64,000 nt of DNA from Fasciola hepatica (Eukaryota; Platyhelminthes; Trematoda; Plagiorchiida; Fasciolidae): positions 9,383,501 through 9,447,500 of the forward strand of contig CANUEZ040000156.1 in NCBI GenBank assembly GCA_948099385.1, given 5' to 3'. Positions within the stretch are counted from its first letter, which is position 1, and every line of letters starts with the position of its first letter. The translations under genes and the position numbers were made by a program. Positions 32,361 to 42,770 of the stretch are shown piece after piece. Under the pieces are notes generated by a model, which worked only from the letters and a program-made list of their open reading frames with translations, was not told the DNA's origin and did not search any database.

Positions 32361-34394
32361 CTAGGCCTCAGGGTTATCAGCTTCTCCGTCTTCGCTCTCG
32401 AGTAGGTTAATACTGCGTATGTCACGAATGAGCACTCCGTTAGCTGTCTTCACCTTCACCGTTCTTATCATTCCGTCAGTGCTTTTGATGGTTTCCGTAA
32501 CTACTCCCAAAGACCAAGCGCTGAAATGTGCGCGTTCGTCGGCGATCATAACCACGTCCCCAACTTTGAATGGTCTTGTTTTGGCCAGCCACTTCTGTCG
32601 AGTCTGCAAAGCCGGTAGGTACTCCCGTAGCCATCGCCTCCAGAAGACCTTGGCCAGATAGTTCGCTTGCTTCCACCCGTGGAGGTAGCTCCCACGAAGG
32701 TTTACCGGCCCTTGGAAACCCTCGTTCGACCTTAACGTCAATAAGTCGTTCGGGGTGAGCGCCAGGTGGGTGGGGTCGCCGTTCAATACTGGAACCAGGG
32801 GGCGGTTGTTCAGGATTCGCTCCACCTCAGTCATGACGGTGTTCAGCGTCTCGTCGTCGGGCGGCTGCTGCTCCATGATTGACAGCAATATCCGTCTGGC
32901 GGACCGGATCATGCGTTCCCATATGCCGCCTCGGTGACTGGCCTGTGGGGGGTTGAAATGCCATCGTATGCCGTAGGCCACGGTTCGATTCTGCAGTTCG
33001 TCCCTGTTTATGTTCTTGTGCCAACGCTGCAATTCCCGGTGAGCGCCCACAAAGTTCGATCCATTATCTGAGTATATATCGGCCGGTACGCCTCTTCGGT
33101 TGATAAATCTCTGCAAGGCCCGTAGGAACGAATCGGTCGTCATCGAATGTGCGACTTCTAGGTGTACCGCACGTGACTTCATGCACGTCATGATACATCC
33201 GTATCGCTTTTCTAATCTTTTCCCGCACTTGATCCACAAGGGCCCGAAATAATCCAACCCGGTGTCACTGAACGGCCACCAGCCCGTAGTCACCCTGCAT
33301 TCTGGTAGTGGGGCCATGAGTTGTTTGCCTGCTGTGGCATTGCGTCTCCTGCATTGCACACACCGTCGGATTACGCGTTTTACAGTCTCTCGTCCTCTCA
33401 ACAACCAAAGACGCTTTCGGATGACGCTTGTCACGTGACTTTCCCCGGCATGTCCCTCCATGGCGTGGACGTGTTGAATCATTAGCTCTACTACAGGTTG
33501 TCTCGCAGGCAGCAGTATAGGATACTTTGTGTCGAAGTTCAGGTGGGCGTTGGTCAGCCTACCATCCACCCGCAGCAGTCCGTTGATGAGTTTGGGGTTT
33601 AAACGCTTCAGCTCGCCTCTTGGAGATGGCATGTCTTCATTGGTCAGCCCCACTTCTTCCGCCCTCTTGAGTTCTTGGGCGAAAGCCTCGCGTTGTATCA
33701 TTCTGAAAATATCATACTCTGCCGCTTGTAGCTCATCGGGACCTATCGGGCTGACCGGTATCCGACCTGAGGGCCGTAGCCCTTTCATGACTAGTAAATT
33801 TCTCTTGAACCTGGTTAACCAAACTAGCGAACGAAGCGTCTTCATCCAGGAAGAAAACCTGACCAGTCGCGATAGAATGGACGACGCTTCGACGATGTTG
33901 GTTGCTATCACTACGCCTTTTATCTCCAGTTCCAATTCCGTAGGGTTTTTGAATTCGAACACGGGCCAGTCCTGTTTGGGCAATTGCAGGAAGTTTGGCC
34001 TTCTCGTCCACGTGTCCAGCTGCCTGAAGTTGTTCGCACCTCGGGAGCACAGGTCGGCCGGATTATCGCCAGACCTGACATGACTCCACTGGTGCGTGGC
34101 TGATTCATCGTGGATAATCGTGAGCCGGTTAGCAACGAAAGTACTAAACCGGCTCCGGACGTTGTTAATGTAGTAAAGTACTATCGTTGAATCCGTCCAG
34201 AAGCTCACCGACCAAATGTAGAGATCGAAACATCTCTTCACAGCTTGCACCACCCTGACTGCCAACACGGCTGCGCTGAGTTCAAGGCGTGGGATTGAGA
34301 CCGACTTCAGTGGAGCAACGCGGGCTTTGGCGAACAGGATCCTCGTGGTATATTGTCCATCTCCTGCGCACCATCGTCCGTACACCACAGCTCC
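32361..34394 (-). CDS. BEL/Pao pol, RNase H to integrase part
   Basis: About 677 open codons after the TAA at 34395. RNase H acidic motifs are RLELSAAVLA, SFWTDSTIVLYYI and SGDNPADLCSRG. An H2C2 zinc-binding segment follows (HVHAMEGHAGESH ... CVQC). The integrase core D,D,E is visible as TGLDYFGPLWIK, ADIYSDNGSNFVGA and [17 protein letters not shown]. The C-terminus has the BEL-type tail KVGDVVMIADERAHFSAWSL. It lies in the same frame as the upstream Gag-RT part. It would be made only if the stops are read through, or from a separate RNA. Confidence 0.88.
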   Translation of the reverse strand, partial: GAVVYGRWCAGDGQYTTRILFAKARVAPLKSVSIPRLELSAAVLAVRVVQAVKRCFDLYIWSVSFWTDSTIVLYYINNVRSRFSTFVANRLTIIHDESATHQWSHVRSGDNPADLCSRGANNFRQLDTWTRRPNFLQLPKQDWPVFEFKNPTELELEIKGVVIATNIVEASSILSRLVRFSSWMKTLRSLVWLTRFKRNLLVMKGLRPSGRIPVSPIGPDELQAAEYDIFRMIQREAFAQELKRAEEVGLTNEDMPSPRGELKRLNPKLINGLLRVDGRLTNAHLNFDTKYPILLPARQPVVELMIQHVHAMEGHAGESHVTSVIRKRLWLLRGRETVKRVIRRCVQCRRRNATAGKQLMAPLPECRVTTGWWPFSDTGLDYFGPLWIKCGKRLEKRYGCIMTCMKSRAVHLEVAHSMTTDSFLRALQRFINRRGVPADIYSDNGSNFVGAHRELQRWHKNINRDELQNRTVAYGIRWHFNPPQASHRGGIWERMIRSARRILLSIMEQQPPDDETLNTVMTEVERILNNRPLVPVLNGDPTHLALTPNDLLTLRSNEGFQGPVNLRGSYLHGWKQANYLAKVFWRRWLREYLPALQTRQKWLAKTRPFKVGDVVMIADERAHFSAWSLGVVTETIKSTDGMIRTVKVKTANGVLIRDIRSINLLESEDGEADNPEA

Positions 34395-34772
34395 TTAACC
34401 GTCTTCGGATGCATCGGAAAAGGCATGTGGTTCTCCAGTCCGTGTCGTATGGCCAGGGGTCAAACATCGTGGGATTCTTATGTCCCCTAATTTCTTCAAG
34501 ATGTTCAAAAATTCTTCCCAGTCCAGCCGGTCCCCTTGGTCCAGTGACTGGTCCCAATCAACTTTCTTACGGCACAGCCGCTGCAGCAAGATCTTTCCGG
34601 GTAGCAGCCACGGTGAGACGAAACCGAGCGGGTCGAACAAACTTGAGACGGCAGATAGTATGCCACGACGGGTTATTGGCGGCTCGGGAACGTTTAGTTC
34701 GAAAACAAAATCGTCCGTTTCCGCGTCCCATTGTATCCCTAAGGTGCGCTCGATAGGAAGTGGAGAGCCGTC
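34395..34772 (-). CDS. BEL/Pao pol, RT thumb and RNase H start, bounded by two stops
   Basis: 125 codons in the same frame as both neighbours, between the TAG (34773-34775) and the TAA (34395-34397). It includes SLFDPLGFVSPWLLPGKILL and ends HAFSDASEDG, the start of RNase H. The TAA replaces a residue inside the conserved RNase H beginning, so it is not a natural terminus. Confidence 0.82.
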   Translation of the reverse strand, partial: DGSPLPIERTLGIQWDAETDDFVFELNVPEPPITRRGILSAVSSLFDPLGFVSPWLLPGKILLQRLCRKKVDWDQSLDQGDRLDWEEFLNILKKLGDIRIPRCLTPGHTTRTGEPHAFSDASEDG

Positions 34773-37556
34773 CTAATCTCTTACTCTTTCGGCCTTTTCG
34801 TGATACGGGATGACATTCAGCACTTCTGAAGCGTTCGACATCCATTTAGTTAGATGGAAGCCGCCCTCTTCCAGCAATCTCATCAGACCCCTGAACTGCT
34901 CTAGAGCTGATTCCACATCATCGAATGACCCAAGGTAGTCGTCGACGTAGAAGTTCCTGCTGACGCTTTCTACCACCGTCCGATGTACTAGATCGCCATG
35001 TTTGTTCGCTGATTCTCGGAGGGCGTAGTTTGCACAAAATGGTGACGATATGGCTCCGAAGGGGTGGACGGTCATCCGATAGTTCACCACTGCGTTGTCC
35101 CGGTCGCTCCCTTCCCACCACAGGAAACGCAAAGCATCTCGTTCTCCTACCGGAATCTTCACCTGATGGAACATTTCCCTAATGTCAGCAGACAAAGCCA
35201 CTTTACCCACTCTGAAACGGCACAGAACATCGATCAGTGGTGTGGTCCAGTCAGGCCCCTGTAGTAGGCGATCGTTTAACGACTTGCCCTGGAACTTGGC
35301 CGCACAGTCGAAAACCACCCGAAGTTTATTGGGTTTCTTGGGGTTGATAACCGGATGGTGAGGCAGATACCAGATACCCCTTTTGCTGTCGGTGTTAACA
35401 GGCACCTTTTCAACGTAACCGAGGGCCTCGTTTCGCTTCATCAAATCCGCGTATCGTTCCCACAGATTCTGGTCTCGAATGAAGCGTTCTTTTAGTCGTA
35501 GTAATCGTTGGAGAACATAATTTCTGTACTCAGCCCACGGGTCGACCGGTGTGCGCCATGGGAGGGGAACCTCGAACTGTTTTTTGAGGCCTCTAGAGCC
35601 TTGCCGCACCGTTTGTAGAGCGAAGTGATCCTCTTGAGACAACGTCGGGCTTTCGTCTCCAATGTCATGAAACTCCTTTTCATACAGCCGTTGCAGATGA
35701 TACTCTATGCGGTCCGTTTCGGCGGATAAGTAATTCACGGAACCGCGTACCCCTACTGGACCGTATAACATCCATCCCAGAGCCGTGCGTACGGCATAAG
35801 GTGCCTGGCGGTCGCCCACTCTTTGGTCAAGCACCCAATGCGCCTCTGGCACGTCGCATCCGATGAGGAGATCCACCTCATCATCTTCCCAGTCTACGAC
35901 GGTTACATCCTGCAGGTGGGGCCACCGAGTCAAGATTGCGTTCACCGACCTTGGTGCTCGCATGGGGCGATCCGCTAACGTGAATGCCTCCGTTGGTTCA
36001 ATTTCCTCGTTAGTGTCTAGAGAGATGAGTTGCAGCCTTAATCTACCGGCAGTCATTACCTGTGTTCCGCCCACCGTGCTCACTGCTAACGACGTCGCAC
36101 CTTTAGCCAGTTGGTGTTTGTCGGCAAACCGCTCTTTCACTAAAGTGGTGTCGGATCCACTATCAACGAAAGCCAACGCCTTGACTATCCCAGTCGGAGT
36201 CACTACTCCCACGGCCACTACGCCTAAACGTACCGGTTTACTGGCAGATTGTGAAGTTGAACAAATCACGCTGGGCTTGGCACTCGCCTCGGATATGGTT
36301 ACTCTCGCCTGATGCAGCAGCCGATGGTGTCTGCCCGTGCAGCCCTCGTAACCACATCGATTCCTTGTTCTACAGGCTGCTGCCCGGTGCGTGGTGTTGA
36401 GACAGATGAAACATGCTCCTGCCATCCTCGCCATTCCCCACCGTTCGTCTATTGTGGCGTTGCCGAACTTGGGGCATTCTGGTAGGCCATGGCTAGTACC
36501 ACAGAATCTGCAATTTGGTTTCGCCGTAGCACCTCGTGAAATGACGTGTGTGTTGGTCCAAGGCTGGTACTTTGGATATTCCCGTACAGGGGTTTGGACT
36601 TGGCTAGTACCGGGCTTGTTTGCTCGGTTGCTGTCCCGGATGAGTCGGCCAAATCTGCTGTCAGCTATCTTCGTTTGCCTGTCTAAGTATTCAGTCAGGT
36701 CTACGAAGTTGGCTTCTCTGTCGCCTCGGCTTATCCGTTCAGCTTCTTCCGCCCACCGACCCTGTAGTTCGGGAAAGAGGTGACGGACTATGTTTTCCAA
36801 AGTGTGCATGGCGTCTAGGTCAGCCCTGTAACCTAAATGGTCGAGGGCTATTGAGCAGTTCTGCATCTTGATCACCAGGTCGGCCATGGTGTAGACGTCG
36901 CCCTTGGTTCTCTTTGCCTCTGCCATCACGCCCTCTATTAGGTTACGGGTTACTTTGGACGGTTGGCCAAACAAGTCCCTCAGAATCTTTCTTGCCCTTG
37001 TGTAGCCTTGTTCTGGATCGAGCATGGTGCACCCGTCGATAGCTTCTCTTGCTCGGCCTCGGCAGTAGTGAGTAAGGTAGAGAAGCATTTGCCCAGGGTC
37101 GGTTACCTTGTTTTCAACGAACGTCTCGAACTGTTTGACAAACTTGCAGTATTGCTCAGCTCGCCCGTCGAAAACTGTTAACTCAACTCTAGGCAGATCG
37201 ATCGATGGTGGTTTGTATTCGGCGACCGGCGTGGGGTTCCCTACCTTATTGCACTCTAACCTATCGGAAGTGTCGAAGTCACTGGTCTCATGCTCTCGCT
37301 GTTTCTGTGTACACTTCTCTGCTTCATGCGCCTGTAGTCTAGCCGAAGGTAACTGTTGCTCTAGTTCTAGTATTCTCAGCTTATATAAATCGACATCCTT
37401 ACGATCAATATTGCTTTCAATAACACATGAGCTAGCACTGACAGGACTAGGCAATCTAGCATTAACTGAAGAATCATATGTACCCAAAACCTCCCCAGAG
37501 ACTTGCCGTATTACTTCCTGTCCGGATTCGACTGCTTTTGATCCTTTTCTTGGCAT
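34773..37556 (-). CDS. BEL/Pao Gag-protease-reverse transcriptase polyprotein
   Basis: The likely start is the ATG at 37556, 43 nt inside the 5' LTR edge; an upstream open frame begins within the LTR. About 927 residues. An N-terminal heptad-like segment sits near 53-80, the Gag core (DUF1759-like, QYCKFVKQFETFVE) near 135-275, and zinc knuckles at 349-361 (CRFCGTSHGLPEC) and 382-395 (CFICLNTTHRAAAC), with a third Cys/His cluster after them. The protease DSGS is at 465-468, RT motif [11 protein letters not shown] near 790 and the catalytic YVDD at 870-873. It ends at a TAG just after HEKAERVRD, within the RT. Confidence 0.9.
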   Translation of the reverse strand: MPRKGSKAVESGQEVIRQVSGEVLGTYDSSVNARLPSPVSASSCVIESNIDRKDVDLYKLRILELEQQLPSARLQAHEAEKCTQKQREHETSDFDTSDRLECNKVGNPTPVAEYKPPSIDLPRVELTVFDGRAEQYCKFVKQFETFVENKVTDPGQMLLYLTHYCRGRAREAIDGCTMLDPEQGYTRARKILRDLFGQPSKVTRNLIEGVMAEAKRTKGDVYTMADLVIKMQNCSIALDHLGYRADLDAMHTLENIVRHLFPELQGRWAEEAERISRGDREANFVDLTEYLDRQTKIADSRFGRLIRDSNRANKPGTSQVQTPVREYPKYQPWTNTHVISRGATAKPNCRFCGTSHGLPECPKFGNATIDERWGMARMAGACFICLNTTHRAAACRTRNRCGYEGCTGRHHRLLHQARVTISEASAKPSVICSTSQSASKPVRLGVVAVGVVTPTGIVKALAFVDSGSDTTLVKERFADKHQLAKGATSLAVSTVGGTQVMTAGRLRLQLISLDTNEEIEPTEAFTLADRPMRAPRSVNAILTRWPHLQDVTVVDWEDDEVDLLIGCDVPEAHWVLDQRVGDRQAPYAVRTALGWMLYGPVGVRGSVNYLSAETDRIEYHLQRLYEKEFHDIGDESPTLSQEDHFALQTVRQGSRGLKKQFEVPLPWRTPVDPWAEYRNYVLQRLLRLKERFIRDQNLWERYADLMKRNEALGYVEKVPVNTDSKRGIWYLPHHPVINPKKPNKLRVVFDCAAKFQGKSLNDRLLQGPDWTTPLIDVLCRFRVGKVALSADIREMFHQVKIPVGERDALRFLWWEGSDRDNAVVNYRMTVHPFGAISSPFCANYALRESANKHGDLVHRTVVESVSRNFYVDDYLGSFDDVESALEQFRGLMRLLEEGGFHLTKWMSNASEVLNVIPYHEKAERVRD

Positions 37557-37570
37557 TTTGCGTGATTTTT

Positions 37571-37580
37571 CCTCGTTCCA
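37571..37580 (-). promoter_or_regulatory. Candidate tRNA primer-binding site of BEL/Pao copy 1
   Basis: TGGAACGAGG on the minus strand begins 18 nt inside the 5' LTR. It could pair with a tRNA 3' end (…CCA). It is conserved at 50064-50073 in copy 2. The matching tRNA is not identified and the spacing is larger than usual, so this is tentative. Confidence 0.3.
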
Positions 37581-37598
37581 AATAGATCTATTGAGTAT

Positions 37599-37977
37599 TG
37601 TTACGAACGTTTGAGCAATGCGTAGCCAAATTCGCAACGGATCCCGAAATCAGAAGGCGATTATCCGTGATAATTCTACGATACTAGATTATTAAAATAA
37701 ACAATGACATAAACAATATACAAACCTCAATAATACGATCACAAAGACTCAACAACGAGAAACCGAATAGCAGCGTGTGAGCAGACAGCACGTGCGTCAC
37801 GCAGGTCCTGAACAAGGATGTGCCAAAATAGCGCTCTGGGCGCGAACAAACAACAATTGGTCCAGAAAAACAACCAGTTCGTAAAGACAAGTCAATAGTG
37901 TATGGAAATGAGTGATGTTGGGAAAAAACACTGAATCGCGAGGGAAAAAGGGGGATTTTCCACGACCGGCTGTTACA
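37599..37977 (-). repeat. 5' LTR of BEL/Pao copy 1
   Basis: 379 bp, same termini as the 31269 LTR (TG...CA with inverted TGTAACA-like ends). It differs at about four positions, for example CCAGAAACC versus CGAGAAACC. Confidence 0.93.
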
Positions 37978-37982
37978 CTGGC
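37978..37982. repeat. Target-site duplication CTGGC (right)
   Basis: Matches 31264-31268 on the other side of the element. Confidence 0.9.
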
Positions 37983-38368
37983 CATTACGACAATAAAGGC
38001 TAGGTCTGAAGATAGGGAGACAGACCTAAAAAAACGTTTGAGAGGATCTAGTATTAGACCGACCTGAGCCTTAGAGTGAATTGATAATAAGACAGAAAAC
38101 CAGAAATGAGCAAACCTGAGTATGAACGGATGTGCACAAGTTGATCCAGGATGCCATGGAGTAGAGCGCAGGGAGGAGGTAGGGTTTTAAGTCGAACGGT
38201 ACTGTCAATGATTACAGCCGGATGACAACTGGTAGCAGCTGATGGGATGTTGAGAGAGCTTGTATAAGGAGGGAATTGTGAGGTTTAGGACTTGACAGGG
38301 TGCGAGGGATTTCTTGGAAAACGAACGCATTTAGAATGAGGTTTAGAATATCAGCTAGAAATCAGGTC
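37983..38368. other. Flank between BEL/Pao copy 1 and the CR1/L2-like RT
   Basis: Before the BEL insertion this stretch was contiguous with sequence left of 31264. It is probably the 3' untranslated end of the minus-strand non-LTR element that follows. No gene is seen. Confidence 0.45.
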
Positions 38369-41300
38369 CTAATTCAAAGCACGAGTCTCAGATATATTAG
38401 TGTCAGCCAACATCAGGGCATCTTCAACGGTGAGGTAATGTGCTGTTGATGTTTTGAAGTGGATGGAGGAAACACATCGACGAATTTCAATGGGGAGTTT
38501 ACTCCAAAGTCTAGAATATTTTAGCAGAAGGAAACTAAATCTCATGGATACTCTAGCATTCAGGACAAAAAGACGCAAATCTCTGTGACCGAGGGAGTAG
38601 GTAGTAGGAGACTGGACACATGGAGTGTCAAAGGGAGAAAATGCCAGGCAATGAAGAAGCCTATGGAGGGAGAAAAGGTTAAGTATCGTACGGCGTAGCC
38701 AAATAGGTTCATTGTGGAGGACGGCACAACGCTCTTTATAACTAAGTGTGTTAGAATAATCAAGCAGCCCTTTCATGAATGAGAGCTGTACATTCCCTAA
38801 TGTCATTTTGTTGGTTTGAAAAGTGTTGGTGAAAATGGTAGGGCAGTACTCCAGGCAGGGTCGGATATAGGGAAGATACGGTAGAAGTTTCGTATTGCGC
38901 AGGATGAGAAACCTGTGTAGAAATCCCGAGGCTATGTTTGCTTCGGCAGCTTGGTAAGATGAGCGTTCCGAGAAGTTTAGGGTGCACTAATAATGCAACC
39001 CAAGATCTGGCACTGATGGGTTGTGGGTAATGAAGGAGTTGTGTATAAGGAAAGAGTTCGGGAGGGGGGCGGCTCCAAAGCGTAGGGTCATAAGGCTGCA
39101 TTTCTGAACAGCGAATTATATTTCTCAGGAATGACACCTTTATTCAAGGCGTTCTTATTGGTACTGTATAGTGTGAACCGCGTCACTAAGGTTCAGGGGT
39201 GAGAATTCACACAATTTCTAAGTCATCCTCAAGTAAAAACGGCATACCGTGATGTATTGTAGAGATGTCATTATTGCATATTAAGAATATAAGTGGTCTC
39301 AGCTCGCTTCCTTCGGTGACATTACTAGTAACGGGGAAGGGTTGGGAGGAGGGCATTGAGAGATGGTTATCGACTGAGACAACTTGGCTGTGGTGGGAAA
39401 GATAGGGGGAGAACCAGTTCAGAATACGGGATTTAAGCCCAAAGGCTTCGAGCTTGGTCGGGAGCCGCGAGTGAGAAACGCGGTCAAATGCATCAGTCAT
39501 GTCCAAGAGGATGACAATTAGGCGTTTCCTATTGTCTGCAGTTACAGTAACCATCTTGGAAGAGGCAAAGTGACAAGTGTTACAAGGCTGAGTTTTAGGA
39601 ATACCATGTTGGCCTTTATGTACCGAGTTATCGGACAATAAGTACTCACAGAGGTGCTTTTCAACTAAACACTCAAGTAGTCTAGAGGCCACGGGTGTGC
39701 GGTTAATCGGTCGGCAATTCAAGGGGTCAAAGAGAGGACCTTTTCTGTAGCGAAGGATAATGGTATACGTTTTCCACTGCAATGGGAAAATTCCAAATTT
39801 TGAGGACAAGTTGAAAATATTCAAAAATAGAATTGTTACATCAGACTCACCAAATCGGAGCAAAGCCGGTGGAATCTTATCAAAGCTGGGGCAAAATGAG
39901 GGCTTTACTCCGCAGAATCAGTCAGACATTTCACTGAGCTTAAGTTATATATCGGAGAGAGTGGAAGCAGTAAAGGGTACCGGTGGAGTGTGAGCAGTTT
40001 CAGGGTAAATAGTCATAGAAGAAGAGAAGACCGAGTTGAAAGCCTCGGCGATCGCAGCGGGATTATTAACCTGTGTGCCGTCTGGTAACTGCAGTTATGA
40101 AATACTAGGATTATTGTGTGTGGTTCTGTTCTTGATTACACGTGAAATCAGGAGTATTTCATCCGGCTGGCAAAGGGCAGAAACCTTTTGTTTTATGTAG
40201 AGTTTTTGGTGGCGATTCGAGTACCTTTAGAGAGCCTACGCAGAAGGATGAAGACAGAAAAGTCATGCTAACTTTTGTACCGAGCTAGGACCTCTTTGTG
40301 CTTTACTTTCAAAAAAGCGGGACGTCAGACCCGCTGTGAGGGGTCTAATAAGTAGAGATCTGGAGTAAACCGTGAGAAAGTTCAGAATATAGCGGATTTG
40401 CTGCAAGATGGGGTGCATGAGTCAGAAAGTGATCGCCCCAATCTATGGAGCAAACTGACACCGTGAGTCGCTGCCATTCTTAATGAAGAGAAGAAGGATC
40501 AAGCAGGCCACATGTATTGTTATAAATGAGGGCACTAAAATTACACGGAACAACTCCATGATAACTTTCGGGAAAGTATGTATGTATGTTTGTTTCCACT
40601 TTGGGCAGGCCTAAGGTGAGGACTAAATCTAGCATGTTATTCTTCCTGGTCGGGGTGTGTGGACGTGTTGGGTCCAGAGTCCTACTGGAAAGCAGGAGAG
40701 GAAATTAAATAGATATTGCAGGGAGGTGAGCGCGTCCCAGTTACTGTCAGGTGCCATAAAATCACCAGCAATCAGCTTAGCTCCAAGAGGTATTTCGGAC
40801 AGGTGGTTGAATGCGGTATTAATGGGTATAAAGTCAGAATCGGCTGCACTAGGAGGTCTGCACACATAGCCAATGCAGAGGCTAGTTGAGCAAGTTGAAT
40901 GTCAACCCATAAAGAGTCCTGTACCGCATCCAAGATAGAGAGGTTGTAAGAGGTTGCAGTGAAGATGCACTTGAAGTAGACTGAACACCCACAACCTCGG
41001 TGACACTTGCTTCTACCAAACATCTGATAGCCTATCAAAAAGAGATTTGGGCAGGTGCGGTGGAATTAGTTATCCATGTCTCAGTAATGAGGACAAGATC
41101 AGGGCTGTACAGGAGTACAAGGCTTTGTAGCGAGTCAAATTTGTTATTAAGGGACGACAGTGCAATATATCGGCTGGAGCATCCAGGGGGGGGGAGCTGG
41201 GTGGAGTCCCAACTGGAATGTTTGTGGTTCGCAGGAGTTGTGGTAGACTGATGTGCGGTTTGGCAGGAAGGCTGGGGTGGATGAACAACATCCGCGTGAT

Positions 41301-42770
41301 GGTTTGAGGAAAGAGATCAAAAAACACCTGTGGGTTAGACGGGGTAGAAATGAGGGGAGGGGTTAAGAGAGCTCTAACTGGTGTGGGAAGTAACAAGAAA
41401 CTAGTGATAGGCTTAGGGGGCGGCGGACGGAATAAGAAGGGTTGATGTTGCAAGGGATAGGGTTGGTGGGAATCGCGGATTTGTGGTTAGTGTTTAGATA
41501 GTAGGTTAGGTGCTCGGAGTAGAAAAAGGCATGAAATGAAAGAAATTTGATACAGAAGGACCGAGAAAACTAACTAGTAGCTGGTAGGGAATCGGTGGGG
41601 TCCGAAAAGACACAGGTAATAGGGAGTTTCGATAGTCAGGTTGGACTGATGAAGTTGAGAGCAGGAGGTATGAGGTGGCTGAGGCTCACTGTTTATGGGA
41701 TTTCCAGTGGAAGGGAGTGGTAAGGTGATACCACTGGGCGATCGTTATTTTGAGCACAGCGCTGGGGGTGGATGGTAATTCAGTTGGGAGGGGCTGTAGA
41801 TCCTAACTTAGAAGACCCACTAGTCTTGTTTCTTTCAAGTTGAATACTGAACTTTATTAGCTAAGATTCATATGGGTTAGGATGAAGAGGCCCAGGGGGG
41901 TGGAGGATATGGGCACCTGGAAGTGGAGACCCAGTTACCACTATTTTTCGATATACAGGGGTCCCATGAGGATACAAAAGTCGTTACATGGGCTAAAAGC
42001 CACTTGGCTCAAGTGATCCATCGAGGTGGTTAAATGTAGGCTGCAGGTTTACGGAATGCTGCCTGTGATCTGATACCTTGACAATTTGCTTTTGTGTCAC
42101 TGGAGGCTGCGGGTTGGGTGCTGCTTCTGGTGTGTTGAGGACTGGTAGGCTACAAGAATTACTCAAAGAGGTATTGGAGGGAGGGTTTGAGAGGAGGATT
42201 TGTCTGGGCAGGCTCGTCTCTCCTGATGAAACAATGTAGCTCGCCGGCTTCAAACGTTTAGAGGCTAGGGAAGGTGTGGGTGCTCAGCCGAGGTCAACAT
42301 TAGGTAGCGGTTGGTTGGTCACCGCTGTTTAAGGATTGCCGCTTTAAAAGCTGGGTGTTCTAGGATTGGCTTTGATGAGTTCAAAGCCGATGATTTGGGA
42401 GCTTGCGACCTCTTCAAGAGCTCTCTTTGAAGGAGCGTTTTGATGGATGTTATGAGGACTTTCTCGTACGGTGAAGCAGCGGCTATAGTGAGCTGCTTTC
42501 CGATAAACTCCGCAGCTGTTGGCTCGTCAGTGAATTGGAGAAGCACCTGAGAGTGATAACTTTTTTGGCTTGCTCAAGCTGGTGCTACGACATGTCTTCA
42601 TTTCCACGCCGCCAGCTTTAAGTAAGGCGTGGCTCACAACATGCAGAGGGATCTTGTGGGGAAGGTTAAACACGAATGCTTTCCTGGAGCTTTTTATCCG
42701 CTTTTCAACCTCGGAAGAGATACTATCAGTAAAGTTGCCTCGGGCAGTTGAGTAGCCATCTCTACTCGTT
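38369..42770 (-). mobile_element. Long degraded CR1/L2-like non-LTR retrotransposon with ORF1, endonuclease and RT remnants
   Basis: Minus-strand order: an ORF1 RRM-like segment near 42480-42760 (AFVFNLPHKIPLHVV, VLLQFTDEPTAAEFIGKQLT); an APE endonuclease near 41030-41175 (SPDLVLITETWIT) and 40629-40865 (GAKLIAGDFMAPDSNWDALT, with the catalytic Asn changed to Met); RT at 39207-39863 (ILLDMTDAFDRVSHSRLP, FLLEDDLEIV with FADD altered); and the C-terminus at 38369-39137 (NEPIWLRRTILNLFSLHRLL). Frames break repeatedly. At about 4.4 kb it is the only non-LTR copy here with an ORF1. Confidence 0.8.

Larger units (their letters stand above)
31269..37977 (-). mobile_element. Complete BEL/Pao LTR retrotransposon, copy 1
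   Basis: A 6.7-kb element bounded by two LTRs of 379 bp and flanked by the direct repeat CTGGC. It encodes, right to left, Gag with zinc knuckles, aspartic protease, RT, RNase H and integrase in one frame. This is the BEL/Pao order, and the protease and RT are of the Pao type. The two LTRs differ at about four positions by eye, so insertion was fairly recent. The frame is broken by two stops, at 34773 and 34395, which are also present in copy 2. Confidence 0.93.

Noticed and set aside
34289..34756. Plus-strand open frames opposite the BEL pol gene (also 47008-47475)
   Set aside because: They are shadows of the minus-strand pol coding, conserved only because the two copies are alike.
37557..37637. 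BEL/Pao Gag start inside the LTR at 37637
   Set aside because: The same open start occurs at 44045 fused to an unrelated RT relic. It simply reflects an open frame in the LTR end. The ATG at 37556 begins the Gag-like sequence.
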